Shown here in pieces: positions 56,691 to 64,000 of a stretch of 64,000 nt of DNA. Numbering within the stretch: position 1 is the stretch's first letter; every line of letters starts with the position of its first letter. The stretch is from Maratus speciosus (taxonomy: Eukaryota; Arthropoda; Arachnida; Araneae; Salticidae). The position numbers and the translations under genes were made by a program. The stretch lies in contig OZ010792.1 in assembly GCA_963932465.1 (NCBI GenBank), forward strand, positions 186,591,377 through 186,655,376, given 5' to 3'. The notes beneath the pieces are model-generated. The model ran no database searches. It was not told where the DNA came from and saw only the letters and a list, made by a program, of their open reading frames with translations.

Positions 56691-57528
56691 AAAATGAAAC
56701 TACTAATAGATTTTTTGTATGCCTGTGTTAGTTTGTCTATTTTTATGTGTACCTTAAAAATGCCTATTCCCTGCTATATAACTGTAAAATGCATTGAAGA
56801 CATAGGCAGCACAGTAAACTATATCGGAGTCTAGTTGAAGCTCTTTCATTATTTTTCCACCATGACAAGGCCATCACATTATTTTATTGCTTAGGGGAGA
56901 CATTGGTACCTTGAAGAAATCAGAGACAAGTACTACAAGAATTTGAAGAAAGCACAGGCAAGTACTGTAAAAACTGAAGAAAGCAGAGACAAGTACTATT
57001 AGTAATTGGCCTTTACAAACCTTTGCATTAATCAAGATGTTTATTCATTGCCTATTTAAAGCTGTGTATAAAAGAAAATGTCAAATTAATGCATGTAAAA
57101 TTTGCATAAAATGTCTTTTTCTTTTCGAGATATTATTATACTGAAAAATTTCAAATACTTTTACTATAATCACTCTTTTACGATACGTAATGACGCTATT
57201 TTGGAATTCTTGTTAGGTTGTTTTCATTTCCGAGTGATAATTATATTTATTCGAGCTTACAATTTTTATAAAATTAAAAGTTTGTTCTGATAGACAGCAT
57301 GTATCTTTCAATTAAAAAAATTCAAAAAACTTCGTCATAAAAGGTTCAATATCATTTTTAACCGTCAGTCATTTTAAGTTTTAAACTCCTATTTAAGCTG
57401 GTCACTGATATAAACGTTTAATCAAATCACGTCAAACCACTTGAGTTGAATTTACCTATAGGAAACTTTAAAAAAAGAATTCAGTATTAATAAAGGGAAG
57501 GAGAACTCAAAATAACATAAAGACAATC

Positions 57529-57577
<49 letters not shown>

Positions 57578-57717
57578 CCTTACTTAACAATTCCCCAACC
57601 AGGTACATTCTGCAATATTTAGTTCAAAATTTTGGTAACAAAAATATTTTTTTTTCCTTTCAGAGTGGACTGTAAAAAAAAACAAATGTTTCTTAATATA
57701 TGAAAATATAATGTAAC
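56691..57717. other. AT-rich DNA with a (TAA)n microsatellite
   Basis: A (TAA)n tract lies at about 57531-57575. AGAAAGCAC.GGCAAGTACT-like words repeat near 56925-57000. No gene was recognised. Confidence 0.45.
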
Positions 57718-58335
57718 CACGAACGAAAAAATAAAATTACCTCTTATGAGTTACCCAGGATTTCGGAAAGCGTTCTTTATCTGTAAAAACTTCAGAAAAA
57801 ATGTATTTTAAAATTTAAAGAAGTATTTATAAAAACAAAGTTTCTTTAGCTCTCACTGATTTTCGGAAACCTTCATGAGTAGTTTTTAGAGTGTATTAAT
57901 CCGTTTTCTCGAACAGGAATATCGGTTTTCTGGATGCTATCCATTCTCAAGTAAACCATTTGCAACTGTGTGATCGAATTTATACATGTAAGAATTTAAA
58001 AAATAATAATAATAGTTTTGATGTTAATATTAATGCTGTTAATTGGTCCTGTTTGTCTGTAAAACATGTTTGTTAAATATAAAAAAGTTTACTTGAGAAC
58101 GGATAATATCCAAAAAACCTATATTCCGGGTTGAGAAAACTGATTAATACACTATAAAAACTACTTGGAAACGTTTCTGAAAATTAGTGACAACAAACAT
58201 CCTCCTCTTTTTAAAAAAAAATATGTGCTTCTTTAAATCTCGAAAATAAATTGTTTTCAGAAGTTTCTAAAAATAAAGAATGCTTTTCGGAATTGTGTGT
58301 AACTAGGAAGAGGTCATTGTATATTTTCGTTCGTG
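57718..58335. repeat. 618-bp inverted repeat, about 240-bp arms
   Basis: The left arm begins CACGAACGAAAA and the right arm ends TTTTCGTTCGTG. Mirrored words include TACCTCTTATGAGTTAC/GTAACTAGGAAGAGGT, TCGGAAAGCGTTCTTTAT/GAATGCTTTTCGGA, TTTTTAGAGTGTATTAATC/GATTAATACACTATAAAA and CTTGAGAACGGAT. The arms are imperfect and the loop spans about 57965-58080. Probably an old MITE or foldback element. Confidence 0.75.
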
Positions 58336-58340
58336 TCTAT
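58333..58340. repeat. hAT target duplication, left copy
   Basis: GTGTCTAT, repeated exactly at 59341-59348. It overlaps the right edge of the preceding inverted repeat, so the hAT element inserted there later. Confidence 0.88.
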
Positions 58341-59340
58341 TAGGGATGCACCGAATATTCGGTATTTACTCGGTATTCGACAATGTTACCGAATATTCGG
58401 TTTGGCTGAATAGAAAACTATTCGGGATGCCGAATATCGAAATATTCGGCTGAACCGAATACTTAAAAAAACTTTTAAAACATATTTTTTTAAAAACCTT
58501 ATATAACTTTATGTTTAACAGTCAACTTATAAAGATATTCAGAATAATTAGATTTAAGTAAAAGAGAATGTTTTTACATTATTTATTTGCTGTTTGTTAA
58601 GCATTATTTAAGAAAATTAACCAATTACGAGGATTTTCATCGGAATTATACGCAAATGCAAGTTCCTGAACATTGTCCAGTAAATAATCTGTTTCTTGCT
58701 AAGATTTTATGAACAATGTATACAATCTCTGAAAACGATCGCCCACTCCAGACATCTAGGATGCATTTAAAAACTTACTTGCTTAATCAAAGGGAGTAGA
58801 GCAGTTGTTATTCTTGCTGAGTTGCCAACATATAAAATTTGAATAGATTGTATTATTTATTTACTTTTACTTTAGTCTCTTCCTGACAAACAATAATATA
58901 TGATCCTGTGCAATTTTTCTTCTAATTTTTTCACAATTTCTCTTTGATTTTAAAATGTTTGTTTTAGAATTTACGAAAATTTTATTCATTTGTTTTAATT
59001 CACAGAATAAGCCATGAAATTTAAAATTTTACTAATTAAAAAAGTTTTATAACTATCCTCTTCTTAAATAACTCAAAGCAGATTTTTTCCAGCATAAGTT
59101 TACTTAAAAAATGCTCTTGTTTATCAAAATGAAAGTTTCTGTTTTACATATTATGTAAAATTGTTTTAAAATTAAACATTTTAATGCCTTTAAACTTTGA
59201 AATATAAAAGTATTTGACAAGCCGAATATTCGGTATCCGACCAAATAGTTACTATTCGGCTAGCCGAATATTCGGTTCGCCTGTAGGCCGAATATTGAGC
59301 ATTTGGTATTCGGCCAAAATCACTATTCGGTGCATCCCTA
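58341..59340. mobile_element. hAT-type non-autonomous element, exactly 1000 bp
   Basis: It begins TAGGGATGCACCGAATATTC and ends with the mirror ...CACTATTCGGTGCATCCCTA. The 8-bp duplication GTGTCTAT flanks it, the hAT hallmark. Subterminal copies of CCGAATATTCGG recur within about 120 bp of both ends, likely transposase-binding repeats. The AT-rich middle has no transposase frame. Confidence 0.9.
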
Positions 59341-59348
59341 GTGTCTAT

Positions 59349-62300
59349 ATTATAATTTCCTAGATTATGAAATATTTGCATTTTTTTTTTTTTAACAGCA
59401 TGGGAATCTCACTATTCTAAAAAAAAAAAAAAAAAAAGTAACTAACGCTGTCACTGCCACCGTAAATAAATTTTTTGTGAACAAGGGCTTTCTTCGATAA
59501 TATTAAGAAAACCACTGCACACAAAACTATGAAAATTGGTAGTATTATAAAGAAATGTTTGATAAACACACTGCTGTTTGTTTGACAGTTTTTAAACCGA
59601 AGAATTATTTTCAGAAATATTTATTGTTAAAGTAGGTCAAAATCGTTCCATTAAAAAAGTTTCATAGGAGCAAAAAACTATACATAGGAATGTAATAATA
59701 TATTTCTAAGGATGTAAATTAGAAGCTCCCGGTGTGCAGACTGAATTTATTTTTTTTAATTTGACTCATTTTTTGAGGGTTTATTTCCATTTTAAAGTCA
59801 TATTTTCAGCATTTAGAGATACATTTTTTACATATTTTAGAAAAGGTTATTATTTTAAATTATTGTCAGTTGTTAAAACAGTGAAAAGAGTAATATTTTC
59901 TTGAAATTAAATATTTATTTACACGTAACTATTATAAAGAGGAAGAAAAAGCTTTCAAATTAGAAGTAATTGATTACGCATTAAAGGGAAGAAACTATTA
60001 AACATTGCGTCATAAAAACTATATTTACACACGAATATTAAAAGAGAATTAAAAAAAAAATATATATATTCATTAATATGCGTTAAAAGCCGCAAATGAA
60101 GGAAATTACGTCATATTTAAAATGGCCAAATAATAATATTGCCAAACAGTTTAAATTAAAAAATATATTTACACGAGACATGTATTTCACATTTCTAGAT
60201 GATCTTTTAAACTTCTGTTGTGAATTCTAAGACAGCGCAAATAATATTTCCTTTCTAACAACAAAAGTATTTTCACGTGAATATTAAAAAGAGAAAGAAC
60301 ACTTTGTTGAAAACTACATCAGATTTAAAACGATACATTCAAAATGTCTTATTTAAAACAATTTTCTAATACTGTTGTTAAAAAAATACCAGGAAGAAAA
60401 TATTGTGTTTACATAGTTCATTTTATATTATTTTTTTTCAAATGTTTAACTGATCATAATTAATCAAACATGAAAACAGCCAGTAGATGTTTAACTGCAG
60501 TTGATCCAGTCTTAAAATTCCCCAATCAAAGGGAAATGAATGGAACCTGTTTACATGGAGATTGCCACTGTTTTTTTTTTAAATTACAGTTCAATCTTCT
60601 GCAATCTTTTTAAAGCCCATCAAATTAGCCTGTTTTTAGTGTTTGCGGTGTCTCAAATGGGGTTGGCGCACGTAGCTCGTACCTAGTGGAGAAAAAAAAA
60701 TATTAATTTCAACATATTAAAGGGAATTTACAAAATAATGGATATTAGGAGAATTTTCCTTTCTAACTTTGGGTAACTATTTTTCAATTTTAAAATTCGA
60801 GAAAGTTGTCATGTCTTTATTTTTTAAATTTTCCCGAAATATTAAGGGATAAAAGCTTTGTCTTTTAATACTTTTTTCTCCATCTTACAAGAAAGAAATG
60901 CATTAGTTTATTAATAAAAATAAATGTTAAAATATTTGTTCATTCCTTGCATTTATTTCGTTTTAAATATTTAAGAAAGAAAGTATCAAATTATTTGTAG
61001 ATAGCTTTTAAACAGAAGTTTATTTTGCATTTTATTTTCTGAAGATGAGATGAATACCTGAAAGTACAATGACTGCAAATGAATATTTTCTATTTTGTTC
61101 CTAAATTATGAATAAGAATTTTCGGTTTTCGACGGAATTCGGTTCATTTTTGGCAGTTTTATTAATTTCAGTGTACATAATTTCTGGTTCAACTTTTGAG
61201 ATACTTCATATAAAAATGTGAAAAGCCTTATAATTAAAGGATCGCAATCGCTTGTATATAGTTTATTTTTTAAATAACTAAAATTTTATAAATTAATTTT
61301 TAAAAATTAATTTAAAAAAAAAATCAATATTTTTACAATTCAGTATCGGAGAAAAAAAAAAAAAAACAAGAGCTTCAGTTCTGATTTTCTTTTTAGTTTT
61401 CGGATTGGTTCCGGTTCTAAGCCATGCTTTTAAATAAACTATCTGTCTGTAAACGTGTTAGTCTTAAAACAATTCTCACACTTTGATAATAATCTCAGAT
61501 GAATTCTTTGAAGAATTTACAAGAGTAATTACTAAATATTTTTCATTTACCCTATTTATATATTAGTGCTGAAAAAAAGTATAATAAAAACAGTGTCATA
61601 AAATATAATATGTATTTAAGCTGAATAAAGTTAGTTTCTACAAATTAATTTCTGTTTCGAATTTTGATAATGAAATATCATTGTGTTTTTTCACAACAGC
61701 CAATAACCTCGCATTAACTTTGAAATAAATCTCAATGATATGTCTAGCAAAGAATTTTGGATTTGAAACTGTTAAATAAAGAAAAAAAGTGGACGCGTAC
61801 CGAATTTTTTATTTCTGCGTTCTTCTTTTGCATATTCATATAACTATAATAATGGCGTCAATGACAGTAATTTCAATGTAGATTACATCTTTATCATTTT
61901 AAATCGGTCAAGGATATTTCTTATTTGTACTGTCATATCGAAAAAACTTGTGCGTATTGTCAGGATTTGTGGACAACATTTACCGATAACAGTTTTCGAA
62001 TTAATCAAAAATTTTTAAAATGTCTTTTAAAAATTGTACAATTTAGAGAGCTTTTGAAAAATAGATCTATATTCACGTTTTTATTTTTATGTCTAATAAT
62101 ATTTAGAAATTATAATATTATTCATTCATAGTTATTATATAAGATTATTTAAATCGTCAATTCTTTAATATGTAAATTAAAAGGAAGGAAAAATTCCATC
62201 AAACGCAATTATGTTCATAATGAACAGAACAGGTAAAGGGGACAAATACGATGTTTTTAAAAACGTATTAACGATCACACAGTTGTATAATTGAATTATT

Positions 62301-62433
62301 TCAACAAATTAATCAAACATAATATGATTAAAGAAAACCCCCTTTTGATACATTAAGATGAAAATATATGGCATGATATGTTTTTAATGCATGAAGTAAT
62401 TTTAATTGAATATTTTAGATAAGTAATATGTAA
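59349..62433. other. AT-rich DNA, largely featureless
   Basis: Weak repetition of TATTTACAC.CGAATATTAAAAAGAGA-like words occurs near 59920, 60023, 60165 and 60273, suggesting a very diverged tandem unit. Poly-A/T runs are common. The frame at 61925-62131 has no domain. No gene is called. Confidence 0.4.
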
Positions 62434-62435
62434 TA

Positions 62436-63927
62436 CAGTGCTGGAAAAAAGTTTAGGACCACCAACAAAAACAGTAAAGCTCTTACTTTAATGAAAAAAC
62501 AATATTATTGCATAATTATACACATAAAGTTATACAAGCTTTGTTATTTGTTTTTAATCACAATAATATATTTTTAAAAAAATGAGCAAAAAATAATTTC
62601 TAGATAATACAATTTGGTGGGAAAAAGTTTAGGACCAATATATTTAAAATCTAAATTACACATATAAAGGATTTGTGCATAAATTTTTAGTACTTTGATT
62701 GTTTCCCCTCGATACTGATGACTTCCAAAAAACGCTTTGGGAAGGATTTGGCCATGTTTTTACATGTGAAAACGAGTATTTGTTTCCATATTTCCAAAAT
62801 GGTTGCTTTCAGTTCAAAAATCAAATCAAACTTCTTTCTATTGGCATAAACTTGACTAACCAAGTTTCCCAAATGTTTTCTATGGGATTTATGTCTTAAC
62901 TTTTAGATGGAATGTTTAAAGTTTTGATGTTGTTTGCAGATAGCCAATCTGAAGTTGATACATACTTGCGAATAGAAGCGTTATCTTGAAACAAATCCAA
63001 ATTCTATCTTTGACCTAGTGAAAACTAAACTTGTTTTTCTTTTGCATTGGAGCCTGGCCAAATCACGACTGAGAGACCATCTTGTATACGTTTTGAATGC
63101 AGATATGGCTCACTTAATAAATTATGCCAGTAATATCTTAAATCACCTGTACCATCAAGGGAGAATATTTTTTCTTTAGTAAAAACCAATTTGCACCATC
63201 GATTAAATTTTAAGAGTTTGGAAGATGCGGATTTTAGTCTTGCATCCATGTGATGCTTTTATTGGTTTGACTTAACTTTGAATTTGGCGTAATTCAAGCA
63301 TTCGGCGCTTTTTAATACATTTGTGACAGTTCTAGAGCAGATTTTATAGTAGAAGAATAAGCACAATCTTGAACCGTCAGTCTAATAACGTTCCGTTTAC
63401 ACAGGGTTGAGAGTTTTGATAGCCCGCTTCTTTTATTTCTAAAATAAATCATTGAATCATAAAGAACATTAAGCACAACAATTTTAAATTTGTTTATTTT
63501 TAGGGCACTTTGCCTTTCAGTTAGCCCGCAATCAGGAAAAGCCCTTATTTTACCCTTTTCTTCTTCAGTCAATGATTTTCCGCGAACCACGCTCAAAGCA
63601 GCAGTTGCATATCCAAAAGCTTCAAATCTAGCAACTGCTAACCTATAAACACCATCACAGATGAGTCCCGCGTAAAAGACTGTAGTCACGACGTCATCTC
63701 ATTATGCTAGATTTAAAAGACGATATTGGCCCTAAACTTATTTCCATTTGCTACTATTACAAGATTTTAACACTTGCTGAAAAAAATATTTTTTAACTTT
63801 TACAATTGAATTAAATTCACGTATTACATTAGATGTTTGTGTCTAAATTCAAGATATATAAGTATTTTCAGAATGTTATTCTGAACAACAAAATTAGCGT
63901 GCGTTCTTAAACTTTTGTCCAGCACTG
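62436..63927 (-). mobile_element. Decayed Tc1-like DNA transposon, full length
   Basis: Left end CAGTGCTGGAAAAAAGTTTA and right end (reverse complement) CAGTGCTGGACAAAAGTTTA, with TA on both sides (62434-62435 and 63928-63929). Length 1492 bp, normal for Tc1-type elements. Transposase fragments are readable on the minus strand across the interior. Confidence 0.88.
62687..63689 (-). pseudogene. Tc1-like transposase, multiply broken
   Basis: Three pieces in order on the minus strand. 63689-63312 includes the N-terminal helix-turn-helix region (RGKSLTEEEKGKIRAF, then ISQ/paired-like segments). 63249-63025 carries the start of the DDE catalytic domain (WCKLVFTKEKIFSLDG, ...YYWHNLL, ...SVVIWPGS). 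62872-62687 is the C-terminal end (IWKQI..., FPKRFLEVISIEGKQSKY). In the family the motif reads F[ST]DEK, so the first catalytic Asp has become Lys. Frameshifts separate the pieces. The element could at best be moved in trans. Confidence 0.85.
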
Positions 63928-64000
63928 TATACTAGCGTGCCAAAGAGAATGAATATTTAATATTCTATAGATTATGAATAATATACTAGTATATTATTAA

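Noticed and set aside
57102..57290. 62-residue frame
   Set aside because: AT-driven composition with no domain and no repeat or conservation evidence.

Overview
This is a stretch of eukaryotic (animal, most likely arthropod) nuclear DNA. It is strongly AT-rich, has no operon-like gene packing and shows no host protein-coding gene that I can support. What can be read is almost entirely transposable elements, their remains, tandem arrays built inside them, and AT-rich DNA without recognisable content. The arthropod call is an inference from the mix of families: an I/R1-type non-LTR retrotransposon, an RTE-type retrotransposon, Helitrons with CTAG ends, hAT, Tc1 and pogo-like elements, and tandem-core elements with (GTCY)n tracts.

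Layout. 1-8640: AT-rich DNA with a 147-bp MITE (579-725), a run of GGGACGGTAAGG motifs (1390-2060), a 2-kb tandem-core element (family A, 3575-5592) and a TGACGTCA-rich patch (7170-7455). 8659-14597: a complete 5.9-kb I/R1-superfamily retrotransposon on the minus strand between 18-bp target duplications. It has an intact gag-like ORF1 and an ORF2 (endonuclease, RT, RNase H, C-terminal zinc motif) broken by a few frameshifts. 15480-17375: tandem-core family B, split by a TA-flanked MITE (16553-17131). 17790-18540: inverted tRNA-containing repeats, followed by a second TGACGTCA-rich patch and a GC-rich low-complexity patch. 19444-21941: a non-autonomous Helitron on the minus strand with about 300-bp tandem cores. 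22129-23190: family C tandem-core element. 23191-30309: mostly unassigned AT-rich DNA with a family D fragment, a tRNA-like relic and small duplications.

30310-36662: a composite of a near-perfect 1.1-kb palindrome, a 5'-truncated RTE-type retrotransposon (one in-frame stop) and a family D inverted array. 37151-39125: two MITEs. 40689-42347: a pogo/Tigger-like derivative with a PHD-like relic. 43035-49477: a Helitron on the plus strand. It keeps about 270 bp of a basic N-terminal ORF, and its interior is occupied by a head-to-head dimer of family D, itself hit by a TA-flanked pogo-like MITE (45907-47069). 49478-51365: a mariner-type end, a hairpin MITE and a second family B copy. 51737-56690: a second, inverted family C copy in which a 436-bp three-monomer unit has been amplified about nine times. 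57718-59340: an inverted repeat and an exactly 1000-bp hAT-type MITE with an 8-bp duplication. 62436-63927: a decayed Tc1-like transposon with readable transposase fragments.

The most interesting themes are: several unrelated families converging on one architecture (terminal hairpin, GTCY tract, tandem cores carrying a recurring core motif); a satellite-like higher-order repeat born inside a mobile element; and nested insertions whose order can be read directly.
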